Source: Anaerolineales bacterium (GTDB lineage: Bacteria; Chloroflexota; Anaerolineae; Anaerolineales; UBA11579). From it: a DNA stretch of 64,000 nt. The DNA lies in contig JAHBVB010000001.1 of the NCBI GenBank assembly GCA_019637805.1, positions 1,095,875 through 1,159,874 on the forward strand. The letters run 5' to 3'. The translations under genes were made by a program, and so were the position numbers. This document shows positions 38,764 to 48,996 of the stretch, piece by piece; within the stretch, counting starts at the first letter, position 1; each line of letters starts with the position of its first letter. The notes under the pieces were generated by a model, which worked only from the letters and a program-made list of their open reading frames with translations, was not told the DNA's origin and did no database searches.

Positions 38764-38772
38764 TTGCAGCGT

Positions 38773-39585
38773 TTAAATATCGTCCTCGGAGAAAAAGTCA
38801 AAGTCATACTCAAAGGGATGGGCTTCCTCTTCGTGATCTGAATCCGGCACTATATCGCTTCTCTCACATAGACCGCTGAATTCGCAATAGCTACATAACT
38901 TTCGATTATCCGTTTTGTGGAAATCCCCAATTCTCTCTATCTCTAATGAGGAGATCTCAAGAATCTGCTCTTCGAGATACTTCCTGTCTTTTTCTTTTTG
39001 CTCTTTTGAATAAGTTACAGTGATTGGTTGATCGGGATATTCCACAAACCAATACGTCATCTTTATGTTCTCAGGAGAAATGGGTATTGTTCCATCAAAG
39101 AAACCAGAATCAGCCAACGTGAACGGATAGACTTTTGTCTGCAATTTATCAAGAAGTGTCCCCCGCTTAGGCAAGTTGCTTGATGTCTTCCAGTCAAAGA
39201 TCAAAAATTCATTGTCAATTTGCTGGATAAGGTCGTACCTGGCTACCAATAGGGCATCGGCGGTGATGAGCGTAGTAAGTGTTACTTCTGGGAAAGAAAC
39301 ACCTGTCTTCGAGATGGGTAACCTATCAATAAATGTTTTCCACCAGCCCTTGACTGGATGAGGCAAATCAATGAGATTGATATCGTCAATTGGAACGCCA
39401 ACCAGGAATTGGTGTACCAGTGTGTGGAATAGTTTGCCCGCCCAAACCCTCTCTTGCAAAGTGTCAGCCGCGTCACCATCATCTGTCGGCCAATTCAACG
39501 ATAGGACTCTACGGTAGTAGTATCGACGTCGACAATCAACAAAGTCTTGAAGGCTGGATTGGCTATATGTTTTCTGTGACATCAT
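38773..39585 (-). CDS. PD-(D/E)XK nuclease with AddB-type four-cysteine site
   Basis: 270 aa. RecB/AddB-family nuclease: SQSSLQDFVDCRRRYYYRRVL with Cys18, GKLFHTLVHQFL, the catalytic FLIFDWKTS (Asp and Lys), and a C-terminal CSYCEFSGLC (Cys231, 234, 240). One early and three late cysteines is the layout of the Fe-S site in AddB and Cas4 nucleases. Here the nuclease is a free polypeptide rather than the end of AddB. Last gene of a four-gene operon; its ATG overlaps the helicase stop (ATGA). Confidence 0.88.
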   Translation of the reverse strand: MMSQKTYSQSSLQDFVDCRRRYYYRRVLSLNWPTDDGDAADTLQERVWAGKLFHTLVHQFLVGVPIDDINLIDLPHPVKGWWKTFIDRLPISKTGVSFPEVTLTTLITADALLVARYDLIQQIDNEFLIFDWKTSSNLPKRGTLLDKLQTKVYPFTLADSGFFDGTIPISPENIKMTYWFVEYPDQPITVTYSKEQKEKDRKYLEEQILEISSLEIERIGDFHKTDNRKLCSYCEFSGLCERSDIVPDSDHEEEAHPFEYDFDFFSEDDI

Positions 39586-41804
39586 GCAATACTTTGGGCA
39601 TTCTGTTGGAAAGCGGAGAGGGCTACTGCTGCTTTATTAGTCCCTCTTCTGCCCGCATTCCAGGTAATAATCAAATCTCGCTTAGCGCGAGTTATGCCGA
39701 CATACAACAGACGAAGCTTCTCCTTTGTTAGACCAGTTCTCGCTCCTATAGTTGCCTGTCCCTCATAGTATGGAATATTGGAATTGATAGAATCAATTTG
39801 AGCCTGTACTTCTGCTAATAGATTCAATCTATCTCTGAGATACCATTTCTCATCCATGTAACCGTCATCATTATGGCCAGATGGGAAATTGAAGTTATTA
39901 ACGGCCATCAAATACACTCTATCCCATTCCAAGCCTTTTGCACTATGAATGGTGGATACCACGACTTTTCCTTTATGATGCTCTGGGTCAAAGCCAAATG
40001 CTTCAGATGACATCCCAAAGTACTTTCGCGAATTTGAGGCAATCTCCTCTAGCTCTTTGGTTAGTCTTTGTAGCTCCCACTGAGGGTTCTCCTTCGCAAA
40101 GTTCTTAAGCATCAAAGCAAAGCTAAGCGACAAGGCAATTTTTTCAGGTTGTCTATATAGTTCGTGCGCTAGAGACACTATCATCTGGTCAATCGGCAAA
40201 AAGCGCAAATCAACCCATTTGCGGATCAATTCAATAAATGCACTAAGTTCCGCTGCGTCGTGATTAGAGAAACCCTGTTGCTCTAGGTTTGTATCCAGTG
40301 CACCTTCATCTATGGGCCACAAGAGGTCTTCTACGCGGCTCAGCCTGCTGATGAAGTCCTTCATTTTGACCAGACTGTTTTCATCAATCTGAGTCGATCG
40401 AAGGTGCTTGTGATATACACCAATAACTTTTGATAATAGTTCCGAAGAGCTTGGTTCCGCCAAATATCTCAAAACGTGAACAAGCCCCCCAGCAGATTGT
40501 CGTGTTTCCATGGTGCTAGTAAGCAAAACATCAACCGGCTCAATTCCATGGTTTTTTAGAGCTGAAATCACTCCAAAAGCTATATTGTTTGTCGGTGCTA
40601 GGATTGCCACTGTTTGATCGTGGGACGAAGATAACCATTCTCTACACGAAGAGGCGATAAATCCTGCTTCCTCGGTCTCAGAAAAAGCTTTAGGCAAAAT
40701 TTGTATTTCTGACTCCTCTTTTGGAGGGTTGCCCTGAGGGTCTCCAGGAGGCGTCGCTTGAATTAATGGCTCTGACAGTGCATCTCTTGCCCAAGGATTT
40801 GGGTGAGAAGTTTGCGCCCACCTGATTAAAGTGTTTGCAAGATCAATGATACGAGGAGATGATCTGCCCGAAACAGGCAAGTCGACTGACTTAGATGCGG
40901 AAGAGATGAACTCTCTTAATAATTGCGGATTGGCGGTGCTGAATGTCTCATAAATTGCCTGATTGGGATCACCGACCCGGACCCAATTTCCTTCTTCACC
41001 AACTATCTTTCTAAGAATTTCTTCTTGCAGAACACTGCTATCTTGAGCCTCATCTTCGAGTATATACGGCCACAAATATCGAAGTCTATTCAGATAATCC
41101 TCTTCTGCATCAAGTACTCTACAGGCATGGCGTATTAAGTCGGAAAAATCTAAGGCCCCTCGATTTGACAAAGCCTTCTGATACTCTTTGTAAATACCTG
41201 AAAACATCTGAACAAGCGGATAGTTGTTCCCGTTGCTTAAAAGTTTTTCTTCTAAACCCTCAGGAGTAACCTGATGATCTTTGGCATTTCTGATTAGATT
41301 ATTCGTTAAACGTATCAGCTCGGCAGGTATGTTGGCCCCGCGAACCTCAACTGCTCTTTCTGGGCTTAGCTCAGCAAGATATTCATCCAGTGCAGTTGGA
41401 TTCTTGTCGTACCAATTTTTAACAAGCCCACGGATTATAGTTTCTGCAATTCGCTCATCTACTATTTGAAAATCTTCAGAGATGCCGACTAAGGCCGGTC
41501 GCTCTCGCAAGATGTCATGAGCAATACCGTGAAGTGTCCTAACCCGATAACCGAAACCCGGAAGAAAACCTTTCTCCCGTATCATCAAATTTATTTGGCG
41601 GGAAAAATTCTCAATAGAAGACCTGGTCATAGCAACGATGAGGACTCTTTGATCAGCATCCACCTTCCCTTCGGATACCAGCCTAGCCGCTAGCCTAGAA
41701 AGAGTCCATGTTTTCCCGCTACCTGGCACCGCTGCGACCCCCATATAGCCGCCGGCATAGCTAATTGCCTCTTCTTGTGAATCCCTTGCTTTATAGAGCG
41801 TCAT
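39582..41804 (-). CDS. UvrD/AddA-like SF1 helicase
   Basis: 740 aa from ATG 41804; this start gives an ATGA overlap with the upstream gene, like the other junctions, and is preferred over 41843. Q-motif-like KARDSQEEAISYAGG, Walker A VPGSGKTWTLSRL (about 27-39), DEAQD Walker B (about 251-255), WVRVGDPNQAIYETF motif III, VVVSTIHSAKGLEWDRVYL motif V, and LRLLYVGITRAKRDLIITW motif VI. It has no nuclease domain, unlike AddA; that activity is in the next gene. It probably unwinds DNA from ends, together with the two flanking subunits. Confidence 0.92.
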   Translation of the reverse strand: MTLYKARDSQEEAISYAGGYMGVAAVPGSGKTWTLSRLAARLVSEGKVDADQRVLIVAMTRSSIENFSRQINLMIREKGFLPGFGYRVRTLHGIAHDILRERPALVGISEDFQIVDERIAETIIRGLVKNWYDKNPTALDEYLAELSPERAVEVRGANIPAELIRLTNNLIRNAKDHQVTPEGLEEKLLSNGNNYPLVQMFSGIYKEYQKALSNRGALDFSDLIRHACRVLDAEEDYLNRLRYLWPYILEDEAQDSSVLQEEILRKIVGEEGNWVRVGDPNQAIYETFSTANPQLLREFISSASKSVDLPVSGRSSPRIIDLANTLIRWAQTSHPNPWARDALSEPLIQATPPGDPQGNPPKEESEIQILPKAFSETEEAGFIASSCREWLSSSHDQTVAILAPTNNIAFGVISALKNHGIEPVDVLLTSTMETRQSAGGLVHVLRYLAEPSSSELLSKVIGVYHKHLRSTQIDENSLVKMKDFISRLSRVEDLLWPIDEGALDTNLEQQGFSNHDAAELSAFIELIRKWVDLRFLPIDQMIVSLAHELYRQPEKIALSLSFALMLKNFAKENPQWELQRLTKELEEIASNSRKYFGMSSEAFGFDPEHHKGKVVVSTIHSAKGLEWDRVYLMAVNNFNFPSGHNDDGYMDEKWYLRDRLNLLAEVQAQIDSINSNIPYYEGQATIGARTGLTKEKLRLLYVGITRAKRDLIITWNAGRRGTNKAAVALSAFQQNAQSIA

Positions 41805-43846
41805 GATCTTTGTCCAGCCAGCGCTACATTGATAGTCTCCCAAAGTAGACCCTGATTCTCATGGCCAGTCTCAGAAAGTTGAGAATTCATTAGATAGACT
41901 TTTTGAGTCGCCCTTCTCACAAGGCCAAGCATAATCCTACGTAAGTGCTCCCGATTCTCTCGGTACTCATCTTGGTCTGACCAATGCTTTTCCGCTGGCC
42001 AGTCTTGATTGAAGACATAGGGATGTGTTAACGGCTGATAGATACGCGTATGCCATGCAGTATTTCCAATGTCTAGCAAGAATTGATAAGCGACCGGACG
42101 ATCATGCATTAAGAATGTGTGGGCAGGCGCTAGAAATACCGCACTGTTGTTTTGCTCTTCCCAACTCTGCGGACTCTGTCCTTGAACTATTTCGTCCTTA
42201 AGGGTCTTGATGAATTCCAGTGAAATCTGGGAGTGATCGAATCCCACACGTTCTAAAGCTAGCCGGAATCTTTGAGCAGATGAAATAAAATCCCCAACAA
42301 TTCTGCCACTTTCCAGATTTGAAGTAAATCTATACCCAGGTTGAGACAGCAAGCTCAAAAAGAGTTGAGATAGAAACACATCCAGTTTTAGATGAGGATT
42401 GCCAAGATAACGCTGGATGTATTGTCTGAGTTTCTCGTACTCATTCCCTGCCTTTTCACCGATGCGATCCTTAGTGACATCTGGAATAGAGTCAAATGGC
42501 AGAAGCCACTCAGAGTTCATGCCAATCTTATAGATATTTCCAACTAGCAAATGAGCCCTAACAATATCCAAATCACTTATAAAAAGTGAAAGCATATGAA
42601 CAACTTCATCTTTTGTCGGTTTTTGTCCCCAGTCAGGGTGAGCAATGCAAATCAGGGCCAACAAACTTCTGCCAACTGGTTCATCCTGCATAGATCTAGA
42701 AGGACGACTAGAAACCCAGGGAATGCCTTTTCTGTCAAATCCGGAGGAAACCAAGTATCGAAGTGCATCTGAGAGAAAGGGGGCCAGGACTACTATTTCA
42801 TGGGGTGGAACCTGTTGCTTGACAATAAGGTCTTCTACTATCTCAACGGTCGCTGAGACCATTTCGGGAAAAAACCGATTGTCAATAACCTCAACATTCT
42901 CTTTTGAAGGCGTTGGGTGGGAACTCTTAAATCTTCGCCCTGTCGTCAGAATGCCATCAATACTCTCTGCCAGTGAAGCCAATCCCTGAGATGTTGAATT
43001 GTCCTTGAACAATCTCTTCTCTGCACAAAGGCTCTTTAAAGCATATGCTGAGCTTGGAGAGGCACCAAGAAATTTCCGAATTCCTCCATCGGTGTCGTAG
43101 AGGATCAGGGATTCTTCCAGCCTTGGAAGAAGATCCTTCACAAATTCGTGGACGATGTAAGCATCCTCTTCGCTGTTCTCGTATATCAGATGCCTATATG
43201 CAGAAAGCACATATTCACGAATTTTGCTTTTCTGATCCCGCCATTCATTACTAATAATCTCCATTTGCAAAGAAAAATCTATGAGATTATTTTGTAAACA
43301 ATATTGGCGGAATTTGCTTGCGACAGTTTGAACCTGCTCAAATATGCGCACCTGATGTGAATCATCGCCAGCAGCATAGGTCAACCTTTCAAGTATTTGT
43401 GTGTGTTCCCGCCCATTCAGTGCAGCTTTGTTTAGGTTGTCAATTATTTGGCTATATATTCGGTTTTGATTGATAGTAACTGTTTCAAAGAAGCCCTCTG
43501 CAATATAGAGCCTGGCAACTTGCGCCATAAAATACTCGGTGGTCTCCAAAGTTAAGAATACAGGCGGAGTGCTTTTTTCAAATCCATACTTACTGAACAG
43601 AGTGGGCCAGAATAAATCCAAGAGCCTCCTGGACAAGCCGGAAAACGTTAGTATGTCTACGTGGCTTAACCTGTTTGCGTTCTTGCTCTTTTGATATCTT
43701 TGGCCAAGCTGTCTGTGAGGAAGTAAAACCAAAACTCTCCCGACAAGCCTTTCCATTTCAGTAATGGCAAAGCTGGTTTTGCCAGAGCCATACGGGCCCT
43801 CGATAAATATAGATCTCCCCAACCCGCTATCCTCGCTGAGCATCAC
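41801..43846 (-). CDS. AddB-like ATPase subunit
   Basis: 681 aa. Walker A FIEGPYGSGKTSFAITEME (17-24 for GPYGSGKT), then RVLVLLPHRQLGQRY, a helical middle and an ending with AHTFLMHDRPVAYQFLLDIGN and RAYQKVYLMNSQLSETGHENQG-like text, which follows the layout of AddB, a UvrD-fold protein without clear motor motifs. The usual C-terminal AddB nuclease is missing and encoded separately two genes on. Overlaps both neighbours by ATGA. Assignment to AddB rests on fold pattern and context. Confidence 0.75.
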   Translation of the reverse strand: MMLSEDSGLGRSIFIEGPYGSGKTSFAITEMERLVGRVLVLLPHRQLGQRYQKSKNANRLSHVDILTFSGLSRRLLDLFWPTLFSKYGFEKSTPPVFLTLETTEYFMAQVARLYIAEGFFETVTINQNRIYSQIIDNLNKAALNGREHTQILERLTYAAGDDSHQVRIFEQVQTVASKFRQYCLQNNLIDFSLQMEIISNEWRDQKSKIREYVLSAYRHLIYENSEEDAYIVHEFVKDLLPRLEESLILYDTDGGIRKFLGASPSSAYALKSLCAEKRLFKDNSTSQGLASLAESIDGILTTGRRFKSSHPTPSKENVEVIDNRFFPEMVSATVEIVEDLIVKQQVPPHEIVVLAPFLSDALRYLVSSGFDRKGIPWVSSRPSRSMQDEPVGRSLLALICIAHPDWGQKPTKDEVVHMLSLFISDLDIVRAHLLVGNIYKIGMNSEWLLPFDSIPDVTKDRIGEKAGNEYEKLRQYIQRYLGNPHLKLDVFLSQLFLSLLSQPGYRFTSNLESGRIVGDFISSAQRFRLALERVGFDHSQISLEFIKTLKDEIVQGQSPQSWEEQNNSAVFLAPAHTFLMHDRPVAYQFLLDIGNTAWHTRIYQPLTHPYVFNQDWPAEKHWSDQDEYRENREHLRRIMLGLVRRATQKVYLMNSQLSETGHENQGLLWETINVALAGQRS

Positions 43847-46800
43847 TCAAACTTCACATCTGGCAGGCCATTCACTATATCGACTGTCTGCACGCTCACG
43901 TTTATGACGCTAAGCAGCAAGTCCAGAATGTAGCTTGGCTTGCCCACTTCTTTTGCCCAGTCATTTGGATCGTTGGTAATACCACTATCTTTGTGAGTAA
44001 CAATCTGATAACGCTCCATCACCCACTCAATAGCAGATTTTCCGTTTAGAACATATTCATAGGCTTTGGCAGGGATATTGGTAATCTTTATGTCTTTGTT
44101 GTAAATGATTGTGTCTTTCTTGTCTTTGGATGGGAAACGCATTTTAACCACACGATAATAATCATCTGGCATGCTTTGTCTTGTGATTTCAGGCTGGTGC
44201 ACCACTACTCCATCATGAGCGGGCACTTGTTCATAATTGATATGTAGTTCGGCAAGCTGGCGGCCGGCTTTGCTAAGTGCCCAGAAAGTGCTCGCATCTT
44301 CAGCCAATGGTAGGCGAGGAAGTAGCATCCTCAGGTCATCGCCAAATTTATTGTGATAGCTAGGGCTATGCAAAACACCATAAGCATAATAAAAAATGTC
44401 TTCTTTGATGACCGCCTTTCCATATCGTCCTTGTGCCTGTTTCAAGATAAAGTCTGAAACCCCATCACGTCGAACAAACTCCGCATTGTCTGTATCAAAT
44501 AAAGTTGGAGACTGACTGTCACGCTCCTCATAATAGTAGAGTGGAAAAACTTGAGTATCCCCGATCAGGTGAAAATCAGGAATACAATCCGTCATAATAA
44601 CGGAGAATGGTTTCTTGCCTCCTGGTGCCGATATGCAAATTGCAAAGTTCTCTAAGTCTGGATGAGGGAAAAGTTTGTCTAGTTGACTTTTTTCTTCATT
44701 AAGATCTGCAGCAAAATAACTGTTCTGGCGAGCAAAGGGGCGGTACTGAGATTCTCTATAAAATTCAACCTTCTCAAGTATCAGCTTGTTCTCATGCGCT
44801 TTCTTGCGCCAATCCCGAGACCAACTCCCTAGACGACGATTCCTTTCAACTTCAGAGATTCTCCCTGAAGTGAGTAGTTCTCTCTGAGTATTGTAATGAG
44901 CAATTGTCTTTTTTATGTTTTCCTTTAATCGAGCAATCGAAAAATTATAGACCCAGATATCTCTGCTCGTGACCACTCCATTAGAATATGCGATAAAAAA
45001 TGACTGACTATTTATGTCAAATTTCTTAGCTGCCGCAAGGGGTATTAATGTTTCAAAAATATCACTCCGCTGTCGAAGCCAATCGCCATGTTCATTGGGG
45101 CTGATTTCCTTCCACTTAATCTGAGCATTCGCGACTGAACCAAATTTGGCTATGATGCCTAGCTTTTCCTCTCGGGAGAGATAATCCCCGATGTCGTGGT
45201 AGTAAACATGGGCTTTTTTATCTACCTCGGCCTTGGGGTTCTTGACCAGCACCGTTATTGCAACGGGTGTGCGAGTGCCAGACCCAAATACATTCCCCCT
45301 TTCTTTTTTCCTTAATTCCCCACTAGTTCTAGCATTACCGCGCAAATTGAGTGTCCAAATGCTGCTGAATTCATCAGCTAGCACTTTACGAAAACCGTCG
45401 TGGGTATTGCTATCCAGCCATGAACCATTTGAAACAAAGGCAATTACTCCGCCGTGTTCTGGGTCTAGACGATCACTGGCCCAACGGAATGCCCTCATAT
45501 AAGAGTCGTAGAGTGAGTGCTTATTGGTACCCTTAGCTGCCTTTGCATAAGTCTCAGCTATACGCTCATCTAATCTTTCGTAAACCTTGTTCTGCGCGTT
45601 ATCGTTAGCTGCTCTTTGTCGTGCAGAATAAGGAGGATTGCCAACAATCACCCGAATGGGAGTTGTTTTCTGCTTTTGCACTCTCTCCGAATTTCGAGGG
45701 AAGACCGACATATCCATCAGGCCATCTTCGCCAGCAGTCACTTCTCCCAATTGAAAGCTATCCGTGAGCACGATGCCCTCAAAAGGCTCATACGATTCTT
45801 CAGTGTCTAACAAGTCATGGTAAGTATTCTCAACATTTACAGCTGCAATGTAATATGCTAGCAACACGATTTCATTGGCGTGAATTTCGCTGCGATATTT
45901 TCGGAGAAGGTCTTTGTGGTCAATTAGGTTGTTTTGTAACAAGCGAGTGATAAATGTGCCTGTCCCAGTAAAAGGATCGAGGATGTGAACATTTTCATCA
46001 GAGAGACTACGCCCAAATTCTTGCCTGAGTACCTCTTCCACAGAGTGAATGATGAAATCAACAACTTCTACAGGGGTATAGACAATGCCCAGCTGGTCCA
46101 CCATGCGGGGAAATGCTGTTTTGAAGAATTTCTCATATAGCTCAACTATCACTCGCTGTTTGCCCTGAGCATTATCAATGCCGGCCACACGCTGTCTGAC
46201 TGAGTCGTAAAAAAGCTGTAATGCCTCGGATTCCTCGGCCACTGTCTGACCGTGTAAAGCATCCAGCATCGATTGCATGGATTGGGAAACAGCATTGTTC
46301 TTGACAAAAGAGTAGTTATCAAACAATGCTTCAAAGATAGGCTGGGTAATCATGTGCTGAGCCAACATTTCAACAGCCTGAGGCTCATCAATGCTGGGAT
46401 TGATATTCGCCTGCAAGCCCTTCAAAAAGGCATCAAAGGCAGAACGCTGCTCTTTGCGTTCCGCAATCAGGAATTTAATGCGCTCAATCTGCCGTTCAGC
46501 AATTTGGGCGACGTCTTTGGCCCATTGCTCCCAATAGAGGCGGTCACCCACCTTGTCCACCATGCGGGCAAACACAATGCTCTGTAACTCTTCAAACTGC
46601 CTCCGCAACAGGTGAGCTACATTGCCCACCTGGTATTCAGCGGAGTCTTCACTAACCTGATACGGCCGTCCATCATCCTGGTCAAAAATAGTTTCTGGCC
46701 TGCCGACTAAAATCTGATTGGGACGGGTTTTGTTGAGATCGATTTTGTTGATCGTGGCGTTAAAGCGGTCATCATGTGCTCTTAGAGCATTGAGAACCGT

Positions 46801-48711
46801 CCACACTACCTTGTATCGCTCATTGTCATCCAAGGCCTGGGCGGCATCCACCTCTGGAGGTACGACAACGGGAATGATGATGTAGCCATATTTCTTGCCA
46901 GGGGATTTGCGCATCACCCTGCCAACAGACTGCACAACATCCACCTGGGAGTTGCGAGCTGATAGAAACATCACTGCATCCAACGAGGGCACATCTACTC
47001 CCTCGCTCAGTACACGAACGTTAGTCAAGATGCGACATTCATTAGCATCGCCGGTTTCCTGGAGCCAACCCAGCATCTCGTCTCTCTCAGGAGCACCCAT
47101 CGTTCCGTCAATATGGCGTGCGTGGATGCTGACCATCTCTTCTTTCTTTTGAGGAGGCAGCGCGTTTAAATACACATCAGCCATATCGTTATAGGTGCTT
47201 GTAATCTTTCTAGAAACCTTGATACTCTGGGTGAAAGCGACAGCCCTCCGCATCGGCTCAGGGTCAGCATTCTTGGTAATACCCTGATCCCCCAAGAACT
47301 GCTTAGAGAGTGCGTTGATTGTGCCAATTAGTTTTGAAGCATCGTCAGCGTTGATTTCCGATTTTTCATCAGTAATCATTTGCCAAATCGCTGGAGGAAC
47401 ATCTTTGTTATCCACAGTGAGAATTAAGACCTTGTAATCCGTCAATAAGTCCTTTTCTACCGCTTCGCCAAAACCAATTCGATAGATCTCCTCACCGTAC
47501 ACCTTGGAATCATCCATTGACCACAACAAAGCATCAGCCTGTGACGCCTTGCTTTTGCTGTCATCACTATACAGGCGAGGAGTTGCGGTCATGTAGAGCC
47601 GCTTTTTCGCCTTTATTAAGTTTTTGTCATGCACCTTCACAAAAGCGGATTCATCCTCATCAGCCAACTTGACACCTGTAGTGCGATGAGCTTCATCACA
47701 GATTATGAAGTCAAACTCCTCGAAGCCATCCCGCAATAAGACCTTCTGGGCCTTGGAGATTACATCAATTGACTGATACGTAGAGAATACAACCGTCATT
47801 CCTGGCAGGTTCTTATCTCGTATCTGCCTAAACTGAAACAATATATCGTTTGTATCTGTTGATGCAGGGAGTGCTAAATCTATGACACTGAAGGTGTCAA
47901 TATCCGCATTTCTATCTTTTTGCTTTGTGACTTTGGGGTCTGAGCATATAGCAATTGCATTGATGGGCTGATTGGCATCTGTCATCCAGGCTCTCAGGGT
48001 TTGCCCCAGCAAGGCAATACTGGGCACAAGGAATAGGACTGTTCCCTGACCCTTGGTCTCATGTTCTGCAATACGAAGGGAAGTCAGGGTCTTGCCTGTA
48101 CCACAAGCCATAATCAACTTGCCACGATCTGCGGTTTTGTAATATTCGTGGGCTTTGTCTAATGCAGTTTGCTGATGCTTGAACAGTTTCTTTGGAGCAG
48201 TACGAGACAGTTCGCCATGTACTCCCTCATCAAGCTTTTGCCAGTCTACAGGAGCCTGGCTTAGCTCATACAAACTTAAACGACTAACTGGCGGTTTCTG
48301 ATTTCTAATAGCTTCTGTAGCGTTCTTGCTCCATTTATTTGTCGTGGAAATCCATAAGCGATGAGAGAACGCCTTGGTTAAGAGTTTGTCATCCTTAAAC
48401 TCACGGCTGGAAGTGGAAAGAAAGGTATCAACTGCTGCCTTATCAATGCCAGTATCTTGGTCAGAGAATTTGCACTGAATTGCCCAGTACTCTCCTTCAA
48501 CCGTCAAGGCTACAAGATCAATACCTGCATCAATACCGCCAAGATCGGCTCGATAAGGGAATTCTGACCACAGCCAGACTTTGCTAAAGCGGTCAGCATA
48601 AGTGCGGTCGGTAAGCAAGTAAGCTTGCATCAATCGCTCAAAGCGATCTCCCTTATCCCGTTTGCTGAAAGCTAACTTTCGATGTTTGTCTAGGATGGTT
48701 TTGAATGACAA
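43843..48711 (-). CDS. Single-chain Type ISP-like restriction-modification enzyme
   Basis: 1622 aa with nuclease, translocase, methylase and target recognition in one chain, as in LlaGI/LlaBIII. Residues ~1-130 are an Mrr-like nuclease (Asp65, Gln79-Cys-Lys81 in AIQCKF). SF2 motor: CGTGKT (203-208), DEAH (339-342), TATPRLY and QSVGRVMRK. A helical coupler follows (~700-860), then the methylase: VYTPVEVVDFIIHSVEE, DPFTGTG (912-918) and NPPY (1025-1028). The last ~450 residues form the target recognition part. TTG start with GAGGGA 7 nt upstream. First gene of the operon with the AddAB-like subunits. Confidence 0.92.
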   Translation of the reverse strand: MSFKTILDKHRKLAFSKRDKGDRFERLMQAYLLTDRTYADRFSKVWLWSEFPYRADLGGIDAGIDLVALTVEGEYWAIQCKFSDQDTGIDKAAVDTFLSTSSREFKDDKLLTKAFSHRLWISTTNKWSKNATEAIRNQKPPVSRLSLYELSQAPVDWQKLDEGVHGELSRTAPKKLFKHQQTALDKAHEYYKTADRGKLIMACGTGKTLTSLRIAEHETKGQGTVLFLVPSIALLGQTLRAWMTDANQPINAIAICSDPKVTKQKDRNADIDTFSVIDLALPASTDTNDILFQFRQIRDKNLPGMTVVFSTYQSIDVISKAQKVLLRDGFEEFDFIICDEAHRTTGVKLADEDESAFVKVHDKNLIKAKKRLYMTATPRLYSDDSKSKASQADALLWSMDDSKVYGEEIYRIGFGEAVEKDLLTDYKVLILTVDNKDVPPAIWQMITDEKSEINADDASKLIGTINALSKQFLGDQGITKNADPEPMRRAVAFTQSIKVSRKITSTYNDMADVYLNALPPQKKEEMVSIHARHIDGTMGAPERDEMLGWLQETGDANECRILTNVRVLSEGVDVPSLDAVMFLSARNSQVDVVQSVGRVMRKSPGKKYGYIIIPVVVPPEVDAAQALDDNERYKVVWTVLNALRAHDDRFNATINKIDLNKTRPNQILVGRPETIFDQDDGRPYQVSEDSAEYQVGNVAHLLRRQFEELQSIVFARMVDKVGDRLYWEQWAKDVAQIAERQIERIKFLIAERKEQRSAFDAFLKGLQANINPSIDEPQAVEMLAQHMITQPIFEALFDNYSFVKNNAVSQSMQSMLDALHGQTVAEESEALQLFYDSVRQRVAGIDNAQGKQRVIVELYEKFFKTAFPRMVDQLGIVYTPVEVVDFIIHSVEEVLRQEFGRSLSDENVHILDPFTGTGTFITRLLQNNLIDHKDLLRKYRSEIHANEIVLLAYYIAAVNVENTYHDLLDTEESYEPFEGIVLTDSFQLGEVTAGEDGLMDMSVFPRNSERVQKQKTTPIRVIVGNPPYSARQRAANDNAQNKVYERLDERIAETYAKAAKGTNKHSLYDSYMRAFRWASDRLDPEHGGVIAFVSNGSWLDSNTHDGFRKVLADEFSSIWTLNLRGNARTSGELRKKERGNVFGSGTRTPVAITVLVKNPKAEVDKKAHVYYHDIGDYLSREEKLGIIAKFGSVANAQIKWKEISPNEHGDWLRQRSDIFETLIPLAAAKKFDINSQSFFIAYSNGVVTSRDIWVYNFSIARLKENIKKTIAHYNTQRELLTSGRISEVERNRRLGSWSRDWRKKAHENKLILEKVEFYRESQYRPFARQNSYFAADLNEEKSQLDKLFPHPDLENFAICISAPGGKKPFSVIMTDCIPDFHLIGDTQVFPLYYYEERDSQSPTLFDTDNAEFVRRDGVSDFILKQAQGRYGKAVIKEDIFYYAYGVLHSPSYHNKFGDDLRMLLPRLPLAEDASTFWALSKAGRQLAELHINYEQVPAHDGVVVHQPEITRQSMPDDYYRVVKMRFPSKDKKDTIIYNKDIKITNIPAKAYEYVLNGKSAIEWVMERYQIVTHKDSGITNDPNDWAKEVGKPSYILDLLLSVINVSVQTVDIVNGLPDVKFE

Positions 48712-48746
48712 GATGATTCCCTCAGATGCTGGATGCGTCCAAAAGA

Positions 48747-48752
48747 ATTATA
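48747..48752 (-). promoter_or_regulatory. -10 box of the ISP/AddAB-like operon
   Basis: TATAAT on the minus strand 35 nt before the TTG start, preceded by TG; no clear -35. The 178 bp region 48712-48889 otherwise holds no gene and forms the right end of the first mobile unit. Confidence 0.5.
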
Positions 48753-48889
48753 CATTTTCTCGCTCTCTTGCATGTTGTGCAAACCCAAAGCCCCCAAGTT
48801 AGTTATAATTAAGGCATCAACTTCGATAGATTCTTTGGGATTTGGCATAGTCTAGGGCAAGAAATTACCCTTAGAAAACAGAGTTAAAT

Positions 48890-48938
48890 GCGGGCGTCGC
48901 CAAGTGGTAAGGCATCAGCCTTCCAAGCTGACATTCGC
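48890..48938 (+). pseudogene. 5' fragment of tRNA-Gly(TCC), copy 2
   Basis: Identical to the fragment at 36304-36352 and to the next 9 bases (tcaaactc plus one), after which the copies diverge. Upstream identity stops three bases before the tRNA. No T-arm or 3' acceptor strand follows. It is a direct repeat of the attachment site and bounds the first unit on its right. Confidence 0.85.
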
Positions 48939-48996
48939 TCAAACTCTTAGACGAACAGTCAAAACCTCAAAAATCACCCGTAGAAAGGTGGTTTTT

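Noticed and set aside
48904-48996. N-terminal extension of the second integrase into the tRNA fragment
   Set aside because: The extension is not in frame in copy 1 and the conserved ribosome site points to the GTG at 48997.
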